Assembly (NCBI RefSeq): GCF_002258785.1
Contig: NZ_NOYI01000012.1
Coordinates: 434,001-498,000 of the forward strand
Direction of reading: 5' to 3'
Length of the DNA: 64,000 bases
Origin: Rhodococcus sp. 06-235-1A
Lineage (GTDB): Bacteria > Actinomycetota > Actinomycetes > Mycobacteriales > Mycobacteriaceae
The stretch's first letter is position 1; each line of letters begins with the position of its first letter. Shown here piece after piece: positions 47,020-58,126 of the stretch. The notes under the pieces were generated by a model, which searched no databases, was not told the origin of the DNA, and worked only from the letters and a program-made list of their open reading frames with translations. The position numbers and the translations under genes were made by a program.

Positions 47020-48180
47020 ATGACTGCACTCGCAGACCGCACCAGCGAAGACCTCACCATCGAGCTCTCCGACGTCCGACAGCTCGCCCGAGGATTCTTC
47101 GAGAAGGAGGTCGCGCCGCACCGCGAGGAATTCGCTGCGGTCGGTCGCCCCAGCCGCGAGGTGTACCGAACCGCAGGCAGCCTCGGGCTACTCGGCATGT
47201 CGGTACCCGAGCAGTACGGCGGTGGCGGCGGCGACTTTCGTCACGAGGCGGTGTTGTTCGAGGAACAGGTCCGTGCCGGAGACTCGGCCATGCAGCTGGG
47301 CGTGCACAGCGGCATCGTTCCGCACTACATCCTGGCCTACGCCTCCGAGGAGAAGAAGCAGCATTGGCTGCCCAAGCTGTGCTCGGGCGAATGGATCGGC
47401 GCGATCGCCATGACCGAACCGGGCACCGGATCCGACCTGCAAGGCATCACTACCCGCGCGGTACGTGACGGAGACGATTACGTGATCACGGGCGGAAAGA
47501 CGTTCATTTCCAACGGAGCTCACTGCGATCTGATCATCATCGCCGCCAAGACAGACCCGTCCGCAGGAGCCCGGGGACTGTCTCTACTCGTCGCCGAGGT
47601 CTCCGACGACACCGAAGGTTTCCACCGCGGACGGGTATTGCACAAGATCGGCCAGAAGGGCCAGGACACCGCCGAACTCACCTTCGACGGCCTCCGCATC
47701 CCTGCCACGAACATCCTCGGCGACGCAGAAGGACGCGGCTTCGCGCAGTTGATGCAGCAACTCCCCCAGGAACGCTTGATCTGCGGGATCGCGGCCGCTG
47801 CGATGATCGAGGCCGCCGTCGAGCAGACCGTCGACTACACCAAGTCGCGCAACGCGTTCGGCAAGACACTGTTCGACCTGCAGAACACCAAGTTCGAGCT
47901 CGCCGAATGCGCCACCATCGGCCGCGTCGTCCGTACCTTCGTCGACGACGCAGTGGCCAAGCATATTTCGGGCACACTCGACGTCACCACCGCCGCGATG
48001 GTCAAGTACTGGACCACCGACCGCCAGTTCGAGGTGGTCGACCGTTGCCTGCAACTCTTCGGTGGATACGGCTACATGGAGGAATACCCCATCGCCCGCA
48101 TGTTCGTCGACGGCCGCATCGCCCGCATCTACGCCGGTGCCAACGAAGTCATGAAAGACCTCATTTCCCGCTCCTTGTAG
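47020..48180 (+). CDS. Acyl-CoA dehydrogenase
   Basis: This 386-residue flavoenzyme catalyses the first beta-oxidation step, forming trans-2-enoyl-CoA and passing electrons to ETF. Family signatures are AIAMTEPGTGSDLQGITTRA (about residues 128-147) and QLFGGYGYMEEYPIARMFVD (about 345-364). The catalytic Glu is in RIYAGANEVMKDLI near the C-terminus, the position used by short- and medium-chain enzymes. ATG 47020 follows GAGGAACCACC and gives the normal N-terminus; the longer frame includes the truncated carboxyltransferase region in antisense. It is first in an operon with thiolase and FadB-type genes. Confidence 0.93.
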   Translation: MTALADRTSEDLTIELSDVRQLARGFFEKEVAPHREEFAAVGRPSREVYRTAGSLGLLGMSVPEQYGGGGGDFRHEAVLFEEQVRAGDSAMQLGVHSGIVPHYILAYASEEKKQHWLPKLCSGEWIGAIAMTEPGTGSDLQGITTRAVRDGDDYVITGGKTFISNGAHCDLIIIAAKTDPSAGARGLSLLVAEVSDDTEGFHRGRVLHKIGQKGQDTAELTFDGLRIPATNILGDAEGRGFAQLMQQLPQERLICGIAAAAMIEAAVEQTVDYTKSRNAFGKTLFDLQNTKFELAECATIGRVVRTFVDDAVAKHISGTLDVTTAAMVKYWTTDRQFEVVDRCLQLFGGYGYMEEYPIARMFVDGRIARIYAGANEVMKDLISRSL

Positions 48181-48216
48181 AACTCGGCAATCTTGTTGCC
48201 CCAGAAAGGCATCACC

Positions 48217-49425
48217 ATGGAGGCATTCCTCTACGACGCAGTGCGCAGCCCACGTGGCCGCGGCAAGAGCTCCGGCTCATTGCACACCATCAAGCCGGTC
48301 GACCTCGCCGCGAACACGTTGTCGACGTTGCTCTCTCGACACTCCCAGCTCGATCCGGCCCTGATCGACGACATCGTGCTCGGTGTCGTCACCCCGGTCG
48401 GCGATCAGGGCTGCGACATCGCCCGAACCGTCGCGATGGTGGCCGGCCTACCGGACAGCGTGGCCGGCGTTCAGCTCAACCGCTTCTGCGGATCGGGGCT
48501 GGAGGCCGTCAACACTGCGGCACAACGTGTTCGGTCCGGATGGGATCGGCTCATCGTCGCAGGCGGTGTCGAATCGATGTCTCGCGTCCCGCTCGGTGCC
48601 GACGGCGGCGCGTGGCCGTGCGACCCGATGACCAACTACGGCAGCTACTTCGTCCCACAGGGAGTCAGCGCAGATCTCATCGCGACGATCGAGGGGTTCG
48701 ATCGGGACGAGGTCGACGCCTACGCTGTGCGCAGTCAGCAACGAGCGGCACACGCCTGGTCGATGGGCCACTTCGAGAAGTCGGTCATCCCGGTCTTCGA
48801 CACGAACGGCCGGCTGATGCTCGATCACGACGAGATCATGCGACCCGAGACCACCACGACCGACCTCGCCGCCCTGAAACCATCTTTCGCACAGATGGGT
48901 TCGCTCGCCGGGTTCGACGCCGTCGCGATGCAGAAGTACACCGAGGTCGAGCGAATCGAGCACGTGCACCATGCCGGCAACTCGTCCGGAATCGTCGACG
49001 GCACCGCGATGGTTCTCATCGGCTCCGAAGAGGCCGGTCGCGCAGGCGGATTGACTCCACGTGGACGCGTGGTGGCCGGCGTCGTCGCCGGATCCGACCC
49101 GACGCTGATGCTCACCGGCCCGGTTCCGGCGACACACAAGGTGTTGGCCGCAGCGGGGCTCACCCTCGACGACATCGCGGTGTTCGAGGTCAACGAGGCT
49201 TTTGCCTCCGTAGTGCTGAACTACGCGAAGAAGCTGCACATCGACCACGACCGCATCAATGTCAACGGTGGCGCGATCGCCATGGGCCACCCCTTGGGCG
49301 CAACCGGAGCAATCCTGACCGGAATGGCTCTCGACGAGCTCGAGCGCCGCGGCGAGCGCTACGCATTGATCACGCTCTGCATCGGTGCCGGAATGGGCGT
49401 CGCCACCATCATCGAGCGCCTGTGA
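48217..49425 (+). CDS. Acetyl-CoA C-acyltransferase (thiolase)
   Basis: This 402-residue thiolase cleaves 3-ketoacyl-CoA to acetyl-CoA and a shortened acyl-CoA. The nucleophile Cys is in [13 protein letters not shown] (about residue 93), the His in [15 protein letters not shown] (about 355) and the second Cys in [11 protein letters not shown] (about 389), so the catalytic set is complete. AAAGG precedes the ATG by 7 nt. It lies 36 nt after the dehydrogenase gene and 26 nt before the FadB-type gene, so it is in one operon with them. Confidence 0.94.
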   Translation: MEAFLYDAVRSPRGRGKSSGSLHTIKPVDLAANTLSTLLSRHSQLDPALIDDIVLGVVTPVGDQGCDIARTVAMVAGLPDSVAGVQLNRFCGSGLEAVNTAAQRVRSGWDRLIVAGGVESMSRVPLGADGGAWPCDPMTNYGSYFVPQGVSADLIATIEGFDRDEVDAYAVRSQQRAAHAWSMGHFEKSVIPVFDTNGRLMLDHDEIMRPETTTTDLAALKPSFAQMGSLAGFDAVAMQKYTEVERIEHVHHAGNSSGIVDGTAMVLIGSEEAGRAGGLTPRGRVVAGVVAGSDPTLMLTGPVPATHKVLAAAGLTLDDIAVFEVNEAFASVVLNYAKKLHIDHDRINVNGGAIAMGHPLGATGAILTGMALDELERRGERYALITLCIGAGMGVATIIERL

Positions 49426-49451
49426 ACAACCCGCACGAAACCGAGGATCCG

Positions 49452-51626
49452 ATGAACAGCTCAGCTGCACTACGTACTTCAACCATCACCGGCGAGATCG
49501 GTATCGACCGTATCCTCGTGCTGACGATGGACGATCCAACACAGTCCACCAACACCATGAACGCCGCGTTCGGTGAATCGCTCGAGCAGACCGTGGACTG
49601 GCTGGAGGCACATGTCGATGCGTTCGACGGCATCATCGTCACCTCGGGGAAGGATTCGTTCTTCTCCGGTGGCGACCTCGAATTGCTGCGTGACGCCGGT
49701 CCGTCCGACCACGCGGCAATCGCGGATGCTCTCGATTTCACCAAGGACAAGTTCCGCCGTCTCGAGACGCTGGGCAAGCCGGTCGTGGCCGCACTGGGAG
49801 GCACCGCGCTCGGCGGGGGCTTCGAGATCGCCCTGGCCTGTCATCATCGAATTGCCCTGAACAACAGCAAGGCTCGATTCGGGCTTCCCGAGGTCACCCT
49901 CGGGCTACTACCCGGGGCAGGCGGCGTCACCCGGACGGTTCGCATGTTCGGCATCGTCAAGGCTCTGACGCAGGTGGTAGGCCAGGGACAGCGGTATCGG
50001 CCGTCGCAGGCCCTCGAACTCGGGCTCGTCGACGAGGTCGTCGCCACCGAAGATCAGATGATGGCGAACGCACGTGCCTGGATCATCGCCAACCCCGATG
50101 CCGTACAACCATGGGACAAAAAGGGATTCACTATTCCCGGTGGCATCGCGGCTTCCTCGGCGGTGGCCGCGCAGCTGCCTGCATTCGCCGCCACAGTGCG
50201 CAAGCAGGTCAAGGGCGCGCCGATGCCGGCACCGATCGCAGTGGTTGCCGCGGCAGTGGAGGGGTCGGTGCTCGATTTCGTATCCGCCTCGCTCGTCGAA
50301 ACTCGCTACTGCACGTCGCTCGCCTGTGGGCCGATCTCGGGCAACCTGATCCAGTCGATGTTCTTCGATCTCGGCTCCATCACCAAGGGTGGTTCCCGCC
50401 CGGCGGCCGAACCTCATCGCGTCCCCAAGAAGGTGCTGGTGATCGGGGCCGGAATGATGGGGGCCGCCATCGCTTACGTCGTCGCCTCCGCACACGTTCC
50501 GGTGATCCTCCGCGATGTCTCGATCGAATCCGCCGAGCGAGGAAAGGATTACGCACGGTCGATTCTCGGCAAAGCCGTCGCGAAGGGACGAAAGACCCAG
50601 GCCGACGCCGATGCGGTGCTCACGCTCATCACGCCCAGTTCCGACGCGGCCGATGCCGAGGGGTGCGATCTGGTCGTCGAGGCCGTGTTCGAGGATTCCG
50701 CCGTCAAACAGGGTGCCTTCGAGGACGTGGACAAGTACCTGACTGCCGACGCCCTGCTGTGCTCGAACACATCGACACTGCCGATCACCGCACTGTCGGA
50801 GGGAGTCGCGCGCACCGCGGACTTCATCGGCACGCACTTCTTCTCTCCCGTCGACAAGATGCCGTTGGTGGAAATCGTGGTGGGAGAACATACCAGCGAC
50901 GCCGCGCTGGCCCGCGCGTTCGACTTCGTTCGCCTGATCGGCAAGACGCCGATCGTCGTCGGAGACAGTCACGGCTTCTTCACCACTCGCGTCATCGGCA
51001 GATTCATGGACGAGGCGATCTCGTTGGTGGCCGAGGGCGTGCACCCTGCCACCGTCGAGCAGGCTGCGCTCCAGGCCGGATACCCGTCCGGTGCCCTGGC
51101 TCTGATGGACGAGATTTCGTTGACCCTGTCCCGACACATCCGCGAGGGCATGGCCGAGGCCGCTCGCACCGACGGTCGCCCCTGGATCGTCTCGAATTCG
51201 TACGCCCTGGTCGATCGCCTGGTCGACGAGTTCGACCGACCGGGCCGCAAGGCCGGGCGTGGCTTCTACGAGTACGCCGAGGACGGCACCAAGGCCGGGT
51301 TGTGGTCGGGCCTGGCGCAGCACTACCACCGCCCCGATCACGGAATTCCGTTCGAGGACATGATGGATCGGATGCTCGTCGCCCAATCACTGGATTCGAT
51401 CGCGTGCCTCGACGAAGGCGTCCTCCGAACCGTCGCCGACGCCAATATCGGCTCCATTCTGGGTATCGGCTTCCCGGCCTGGACCGGCGGCGTGCTGCAG
51501 TTCGTCAACCAGTTCGACGGCGGACTCCCGGGATTCGTAGCGCGGGCAGACCAACTGAGGGCACGATATGGGGATCGCTTCGTCGTGCCGAGGTCGCTGC
51601 GTTCGCGCACCGAGCGGTACCTCTGA
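49452..51626 (+). CDS. FadB/FadJ-type enoyl-CoA hydratase/3-hydroxyacyl-CoA dehydrogenase
   Basis: This 724-residue bifunctional enzyme carries out hydration of enoyl-CoA and NAD-dependent oxidation of 3-hydroxyacyl-CoA. The crotonase domain is at about residues 10-200 (SGKDSFFSGGDLELLRDAG with the oxyanion loop; FGLPEVTLGLLPGAGGVTR with catalytic Glu). The dehydrogenase domain begins at about 325 (KKVLVIGAGMMGAAIAYVVA). The catalytic His is in FIGTHFFSPVDKMPLVEIV (about 460), and C-terminal helical domains extend to 720. A GAGGA sequence precedes ATG 49452; a GTG at 49422 overlapping the thiolase stop is in frame and would add ten residues. It is third in the beta-oxidation operon. Confidence 0.94.
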   Translation: MNSSAALRTSTITGEIGIDRILVLTMDDPTQSTNTMNAAFGESLEQTVDWLEAHVDAFDGIIVTSGKDSFFSGGDLELLRDAGPSDHAAIADALDFTKDKFRRLETLGKPVVAALGGTALGGGFEIALACHHRIALNNSKARFGLPEVTLGLLPGAGGVTRTVRMFGIVKALTQVVGQGQRYRPSQALELGLVDEVVATEDQMMANARAWIIANPDAVQPWDKKGFTIPGGIAASSAVAAQLPAFAATVRKQVKGAPMPAPIAVVAAAVEGSVLDFVSASLVETRYCTSLACGPISGNLIQSMFFDLGSITKGGSRPAAEPHRVPKKVLVIGAGMMGAAIAYVVASAHVPVILRDVSIESAERGKDYARSILGKAVAKGRKTQADADAVLTLITPSSDAADAEGCDLVVEAVFEDSAVKQGAFEDVDKYLTADALLCSNTSTLPITALSEGVARTADFIGTHFFSPVDKMPLVEIVVGEHTSDAALARAFDFVRLIGKTPIVVGDSHGFFTTRVIGRFMDEAISLVAEGVHPATVEQAALQAGYPSGALALMDEISLTLSRHIREGMAEAARTDGRPWIVSNSYALVDRLVDEFDRPGRKAGRGFYEYAEDGTKAGLWSGLAQHYHRPDHGIPFEDMMDRMLVAQSLDSIACLDEGVLRTVADANIGSILGIGFPAWTGGVLQFVNQFDGGLPGFVARADQLRARYGDRFVVPRSLRSRTERYL

Positions 51627-51654
51627 AGCGTCCCCGCGTCACCTCGGTGCAATC

Positions 51655-52284
51655 ATGAGAACCATGCCGGCTGCAAGTACACCCAAGTGGAACCGACTGG
51701 AACCGGACGAGCGACGGACGCAGATCCTGGCCGCCGCCGTTCGCTTGTTCGGCGACAAGCCGTATGCCGAGGTCTCGATGGCCGACGTGGCCGCGACCGC
51801 CGGTGTCGCACGCGGACTCATCCACCACTACATCGGCAGCAAGCGCGATCTGTATCTCGAGTGCGTTCGCTTTCTGGTCACCGTGCCGCCGATCGAGGAT
51901 GTTCATCTACCCACGGGTTCGCTCGAGGAACGCGCCCGTGGCAGCGTCCACTGGCTGGTGGGTGTCATAGAAACGCACGGCACGGCGTGGGTGTCGGTAG
52001 CGAGCGGCTCGGGCGTGGACGAGCAGGTGGCGCAGATTCTGGACGAGGCAGACGACCTTGCTGCCGAGCGTGTCCTGGATGCAACGGCTTTCGATGCGCG
52101 CCGCGGCGACAGACGCATCGCCACATCCGCCGTGCGAGCATTCGGCGGCATGGTGAAGGCAGCAGGCCGCGAGTGGCTGGTGCGCGGCACGCTGACCCGT
52201 GAACAGGTGGAAGTATTGCTGACGGACGTACTCGTCACCGTTCTCGCGACCGCACGTTCTCTCGACGACGACCCAGATCGTTAG
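51655..52284 (+). CDS. TetR-family regulator of the beta-oxidation cluster
   Basis: This 209-residue protein has a TetR helix-turn-helix at about residues 34-66 (SMADVAATAGVARGLIHHYI, GSKRDLYLEC) and a C-terminal ligand domain of typical length. It follows the FadB-type gene by 28 nt, so it is likely co-transcribed, and it precedes the acyl-CoA ligase gene. The near-identical inverted repeats before the acyl-CoA dehydrogenase and the ligase suggest it represses both units and responds to an acyl-CoA. ATG 51655 and ATG 51664 are equally possible starts; neither has a clear Shine-Dalgarno sequence. Confidence 0.87.
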   Translation: MRTMPAASTPKWNRLEPDERRTQILAAAVRLFGDKPYAEVSMADVAATAGVARGLIHHYIGSKRDLYLECVRFLVTVPPIEDVHLPTGSLEERARGSVHWLVGVIETHGTAWVSVASGSGVDEQVAQILDEADDLAAERVLDATAFDARRGDRRIATSAVRAFGGMVKAAGREWLVRGTLTREQVEVLLTDVLVTVLATARSLDDDPDR

Positions 52285-52335
52285 CCGGGCAATTCTTTTC
52301 GCCGTATGCCTCCAGCTGCCCTTGCATATCGACGC

Positions 52336-52355
52336 TATTGACACCGCGCCAACAA
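52336..52355. promoter_or_regulatory. Operator-like element before acyl-CoA ligase, copy 2
   Basis: TATTGACACCGCGCCAACAA differs from 46967-46986 at two positions. One arm (GCCAA) is kept and the other is TTGAC. It lies 63 bp upstream of the acyl-CoA ligase ATG. Confidence 0.7.
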
Positions 52356-52418
52356 GGTGGAACTGTGGCCGTATTCACCCGGGCGCATGTCGCCCCCTCT
52401 CGCACAAGGGACCTCGCC

Positions 52419-53962
<1,544 letters not shown>

Positions 53963-53966
<4 letters not shown>

Positions 53967-55453
53967 CAACCGAGGTCCAGGCACGAACCACCTTCGATTC
54001 GATCTCCCCCATCGACGACGGTCCGGTCGCCTCGTTCGCCGTCGATTCGGCTGAGTCCGTCGCGCGAACGGTCGGCCTCGCGCGGAGGGCGCAGCGCACC
54101 TGGGCGGCACTGACACCGCGTAATCGAGCCCGGCACCTTCGGGCTTGGCGACACGAAATCTGGAGTCACCGAGCCGAATTCATCGATCTGATTCACCGCG
54201 AGAACGGTAAGCCCGCCGAGGACGCGCTGCTCGAGATCGTTCTGACCCTCGAACACCTGGTGTGGGCGGAGAAGAACGCGCCTCGTCTCCTCCGATCGCG
54301 GAGGGTGAACCCCGGCTTGCTGCTGGCGAACTACTCCGCACACGTGGACACGGTGGCGCTCGGCGTCGTGGGTGTCATCGGCCCATGGAACTATCCGCTG
54401 TACGCACCCAACAGTGCGATCGGCTCGGCTCTCGCAGCAGGCAACTGCGTCGTGTTCAAGCCGAGCGAGTACACCCCCGCTGTGGCCGCTCGGTATGTTC
54501 GCGCGTTCCACGAAGCCAATCCGTCTCTGCCACTGGGGGTCCTGTCTCTCGTCACCGGCTACGGCGAGACCGGTGCCGCGTTGTGCCGCTCGGGTGTGGA
54601 CAAGATCGCGTTCACTGGTTCCACGAAGACCGGATCGAAGATCATGGCAACGTGCGCCGAGACTCTCACCCCGGTGGTCGTCGAATGCGGCGGCAAGGAT
54701 CCGGTGATCGTCGCGGCGGACGCCGACATCTCTGCAGCAGCCGAGGCGGTGGCCTGGGGTGCATTCACCAACGGCGGCCAGACGTGCGTCGGAGTCGAGC
54801 GGGTGTACGTCGAACGCAGTGTTGCAGCTCAGTTCACCGGCGCTCTAGTCGAGCACGCACGTGCCATCCGGCCAGGCAGCGATGCGTCGGCCACCTACGG
54901 ACCGATGACGATGCCCGCGCAGATCGACATCGTCCGACGCCACCTCACCGACGCCGAGGTAGCCGGCGGCCGAGCACTTATCGGCGGTCTGTCATCCCTC
55001 GGCAAGCGATTCGTCGGACCCACCGTCCTGGTGGACACACCCGAAAGCTGCTCGGCCGTCCGGGAGGAAACCTTCGGCCCCACGGTCACCGTTCGTGAGG
55101 TCGACAGCATCGACGAAGCAATAGAGTTGAGCAACGATCATCGGTACGCGCTCGGCGCATCGGTGTTCTCCCGCAAGCAAGGAAAAGAGATTGCCGCGCA
55201 ACTGGTCTGCGGTCAGGTCACCGTCAATTCGGTGATCGCATTTGCCGGAATGGGATCTGTTCCGATAGGCGGCGTCGGTGCCAGCGGCTTCGGCCGCGTC
55301 CACGGCGACGAGGGATTCGCCGAGTTCTGCCGCACCCACAGCCGCGTCACCAAACTATTCGGTATCCCGGGATTCGAGCTGGTGACGCTACACAGAAAGC
55401 GATGGGTCATGCCGCTGATCGACCGACTGCTCGGACTTCGTCACTGCCGCTGA
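53963..55453 (+). CDS. Aldehyde dehydrogenase
   Basis: This 496-residue NAD(P)-dependent dehydrogenase has GVVGVIGPWNYPLYAPNSAI (about 134-153), the general base Glu in VVVECGGKDPV (about 243) and the nucleophile Cys in TNGGQTCVGVERV (about 277). The C-terminal tail ends in a hydrophobic/basic stretch (KRWVMPLIDRLLG) like that of fatty-aldehyde dehydrogenases. The GTG start overlaps the ligase stop (GTGA), so aldehyde oxidation and acid activation are coupled: aldehyde to acid to acyl-CoA. It probably oxidises a medium- or long-chain aldehyde. It converges with the siderophore-interaction gene with 12 nt between. Confidence 0.92.
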
Positions 55454-55465
55454 ACAGTCCCCCGC

Positions 55466-56353
55466 TCACAAACCGGCGCGCTCGAGAATTTCGTCCCAGT
55501 GGATCTCGGCCTCGGCCTCACCCATGCCGGTGAGCGCGATTCGCTCGTAGTCGTCGATCAACGAATCGGCAACGCGCTCATAGCGTTCGAGCCACGCCTC
55601 TTTGTCGTCACGCCAGTAGCCGACGATGGCCAGTCGCTTCGCGGGTATGCCGACGTCACCGCGGAAGTACTTGCGTACAGCCCTGCCTGCCGAGGCCTCG
55701 CCACCGAACCAGACGTAGCCGGTGCCCGTCGGTATCTCGTATGCGCGCACGGCATCGGACAATTCCGATGGTGCGCGGCCGTTTCCGGCCACCCGCCAGT
55801 CCATCGTCACCGAGGCCGCCGACCGCATGTCCTGCACGTCGTCGTCGTGAGCCACCTCGACGATCGCATGCGCACGCAGGCCGGCAGGCAATTGCTCGAG
55901 TGCACGACACAGAGCCGGTAGCCCCGGTAGATCGGCGATCAACAACATCCACTCCGTGTCGGCGGGCGGCCCGTACCACGACCGAGTTCCCCACATCCCC
56001 AGCGCCATACCCGGCTCGGCCGAGCGGGCCCAGTCCGCGGCCACCCCGCCGACGTGGTCCACGAAGTCGATCGTGATCCGGTCCCCGTCCCAGCGCCTGA
56101 CGGTGTAGTTGCGGCATTCACGAGCCACCCCGTCATGATGACCGAGAACCCCGTTACGACGGGTCATCTCGGGCGGTGCACTCTCTCCGTCTGCGGGGAA
56201 GTACAGGTGCACGATCTCGTCGGGCACGCCGCTAGTGTTGAAACCCCCGTGGTTCGACGCGTCGAAAACCACTCGAATCAGCGACGGCGACAATCGAATC
56301 GATTCGACTACACGTACAGTGAGGTATCCACCATCATCTCGCTGAGCGCCCAC
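55466..56353 (-). CDS. Siderophore-interacting protein (FAD/NAD(P)H ferric reductase)
   Basis: This 295-residue SIP-family flavoprotein probably reduces ferric siderophore in the cytoplasm to release iron. The FAD-binding barrel occupies about residues 10-125 with ECRNYTVRRWDGDRITIDFV, the family's R-x-Y-(T/S) flavin motif. The NAD(P)-binding part follows with LIADLPGLPALCRALEQLP and a C-terminal VGYWRDDKEAWLER. It starts with GTG, 10 nt after the lipoprotein gene, so both are read from the iron-box promoter at 57425-57443. Confidence 0.9.
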   Translation of the reverse strand: MGAQRDDGGYLTVRVVESIRLSPSLIRVVFDASNHGGFNTSGVPDEIVHLYFPADGESAPPEMTRRNGVLGHHDGVARECRNYTVRRWDGDRITIDFVDHVGGVAADWARSAEPGMALGMWGTRSWYGPPADTEWMLLIADLPGLPALCRALEQLPAGLRAHAIVEVAHDDDVQDMRSAASVTMDWRVAGNGRAPSELSDAVRAYEIPTGTGYVWFGGEASAGRAVRKYFRGDVGIPAKRLAIVGYWRDDKEAWLERYERVADSLIDDYERIALTGMGEAEAEIHWDEILERAGL

Positions 56354-56363
56354 GACGATGCCG

Positions 56364-57419
56364 TCAGCTCTGTTCGGCCGGCTCGATGAACAGCGTTTCG
56401 ATGTCGTCGAGGATCAGGCCGAGGCCGATGGGGTCGGACGAGTTCCACGCGCTTGCCGACACCCAGTGCACCCGGTCCTGCTGTACGGCAGGCAGTGTCG
56501 ACCACAGCGGTGCGGTGCTGATGGCGTCTCGTTCGGCATCGGATCCCTCGTCGTTGTACACGAACAGGGTGTCGGCGGACGCGAGAATGTTCAGCGTTTC
56601 GTCGGTGATGTCGATGCGGAACACACTGGGATCCTGCTGCCCCTCGGGCTGAGCCATGCCCAACCCGCGGAACGCGATACTCTCCCCGGTTCCGACGCGA
56701 ATCGAATACTCGCCCCGCTCACTGAGCCGCACGGCCGAGACCGGCTTGTCGGCGAGTCCTGTATCGGACACACGCTGCTTCAACTCGGCCATTCGCTCCG
56801 TGAGGTCCTGCATCAAATGCTCTGCCTTGTCCTGCTTCCCGAGCACCTCGCCCACGGAGGCGACGCCGTTGGACACATCGTCGAGCGACACCCCGTCGTT
56901 GTACGCGAACCCGTAGGTCGGTACTCCACTGGCGGCGAGCTTGTCGTAGATCGGCTTGTTCCAGGCCTTCTCGCCTTCGCCGTCGTAGCCGGCGACCACC
57001 ACGATGAGGTCCGGATCCTGAGCCAGGATCGCCTCCACATTGGGATCGAATCCCCCGCCCTCACCGGCGATGTTCTCGACACCGGCGGCGCGCTGGTCGA
57101 CGTGGGCAGGGAGCGCGAGAGGATTGAACGACGCCGCAACCGGCTTCGCGTCGAGGGAGAGCATCAGCGCCAAGGAGATCGGGTCGGCAGCGACAACTCG
57201 TGCGGGCTCAGCGGGAACCTCGACTGGGCCGAAGTAGTCCTGCACGGTTCTGGTTCTCGCACCGTCGGCGGTATCCGACAAGTCCGTGGTGGCGCTCGAG
57301 CAGCCGACCAGAGCGACCAACGCCAGGGAGAGCGACCCGGCGAGGGCGTACCGCCGCGCAGAGGCGGGACGTCTCATTCGGCTGGTCGAGCGGTTGTCGA
57401 ACACAGAGAACCTAGGCAT
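56364..57419 (-). CDS. Siderophore/iron ABC transporter substrate-binding lipoprotein
   Basis: This 351-residue FepB/FecB-type periplasmic-binding protein has a long signal region ending in a lipobox (ALVGCSS; the Cys is about residue 40) and a TroA-like helical-backbone binding domain (PARVVAADPISLALMLSLDA; DPNVEAILAQDPDLIVVVAG). It captures ferric siderophore at the outer face of the membrane. Permease and ATPase genes are not adjacent and must be elsewhere. ATG 57419 lies 5 nt from the iron box, giving a possibly leaderless message; ATG 57377 (MRRPASARRYALAGSLSLAL) is a good alternative with a normal signal peptide. Confidence 0.9.
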   Translation of the reverse strand: MPRFSVFDNRSTSRMRRPASARRYALAGSLSLALVALVGCSSATTDLSDTADGARTRTVQDYFGPVEVPAEPARVVAADPISLALMLSLDAKPVAASFNPLALPAHVDQRAAGVENIAGEGGGFDPNVEAILAQDPDLIVVVAGYDGEGEKAWNKPIYDKLAASGVPTYGFAYNDGVSLDDVSNGVASVGEVLGKQDKAEHLMQDLTERMAELKQRVSDTGLADKPVSAVRLSERGEYSIRVGTGESIAFRGLGMAQPEGQQDPSVFRIDITDETLNILASADTLFVYNDEGSDAERDAISTAPLWSTLPAVQQDRVHWVSASAWNSSDPIGLGLILDDIETLFIEPAEQS

Positions 57420-57424
57420 GACTG

Positions 57425-57443
57425 GGCAGCCTAGCCTAACTAA
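57425..57443 (-). promoter_or_regulatory. IdeR/DtxR iron box
   Basis: On the minus strand TTAGTTAGGCTAGGCTGCC matches the actinobacterial iron box TTAGGTTAGGCTAACCTAA in the first 12 positions with one mismatch, and in most of the core. It lies directly upstream of the lipoprotein gene and overlaps the last codon of the tetR gene behind it. Iron-replete IdeR would shut off the uptake pair. Confidence 0.7.
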
Positions 57444-58024
57444 TCGTCGCGGTGGTCACCGTTGACGAGCAACGGCACGATGCTGCGGTGCGCGAAGGCG
57501 AGCAAGTCGTCGTACGTCTCGAGGGCAGCGCCGGCAGCAGGCGTCAACAGAATCGAATGCACGACGCGCACCACCACTTCTGGAGCGTCGGGTACTGCGA
57601 ACCGATCCGAGTCCACTTCTCCTCGAGCGATATGCGCAGCAGCGTCGATCGCGGACGCAAGCAATGTCGATGCATTGGTAGTCAGCTGTTCGAGCACCAA
57701 CGCACTCTCGGAATCGAACATCTTGAGCAGAACAGGGTTTGTCCGCACGGAATCGATCGTCGTCGCGAATCCGTGCGCGGCCCGATCCGCTGGTGACGAC
57801 TGTTCGGCTGCCGCTGCCGCCACCGCGACGAACAGCCGCGTCGATTCACGTGCCATGACCGCGCGCACCAGCTCGTCCTTGGAGCCGATGCGGCGATACA
57901 CCGTCACCCGGTTGATCTTGGCGCGCTTGGCCACGTCACCGATGGTCGTTCTGGGGATGCCGACCTCGCCGAACAACTCCAGCGCGGCATCGAGGATCGG
58001 CCCGTCGTCACCGTCTGGATGCAT
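57440..58024 (-). CDS. TetR-family regulator, divergent from the oxidative operon
   Basis: This 194-residue protein has a TetR helix-turn-helix at about 27-58 (TTIGDVAKRAKINRVTVYRR, then IGSKDELVRAVM) and an all-helical ligand domain. It is divergent from the gene at 58127 over a 102-bp region rich in TTGCAA/TGTTGC repeats, so it probably represses the four-gene oxidative operon. Its end overlaps the iron box of the next unit by 4 nt. Confidence 0.87.
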   Translation of the reverse strand: MHPDGDDGPILDAALELFGEVGIPRTTIGDVAKRAKINRVTVYRRIGSKDELVRAVMARESTRLFVAVAAAAAEQSSPADRAAHGFATTIDSVRTNPVLLKMFDSESALVLEQLTTNASTLLASAIDAAAHIARGEVDSDRFAVPDAPEVVVRVVHSILLTPAAGAALETYDDLLAFAHRSIVPLLVNGDHRDD

Positions 58025-58056
58025 CGTCCGATCCTAACGTCACCCAGCATCGCTTC

Positions 58057-58083
58057 TTGCAACATTGCAACACTCATTGTTGC
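58057..58083. promoter_or_regulatory. Compound inverted repeat, TetR operator candidate
   Basis: TTGCAACATTGCAA (58057-58070) has two self-complementary TTGCAA blocks, and GCAACA-N5-TGTTGC (58067-58083) is a perfect dyad overlapping it. The element is AT-rich relative to its surroundings and lies 43 bp before the ATG of the operon and 32 bp before tetR. A TAGCA/TGCTA pair continues at about 58082-58092. Confidence 0.65.
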
Positions 58084-58126
58084 TATGTAGCATCACCGCA
58101 TCAGCATCTCGACGAATGGAGCTCGA

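Noticed and set aside
47907-49451. In-frame N-terminal extension of the FadB-type gene by over 500 codons
   Set aside because: The extension overlaps the dehydrogenase and thiolase genes in another frame and is Arg/His-rich noise; the family N-terminus is at 49452.
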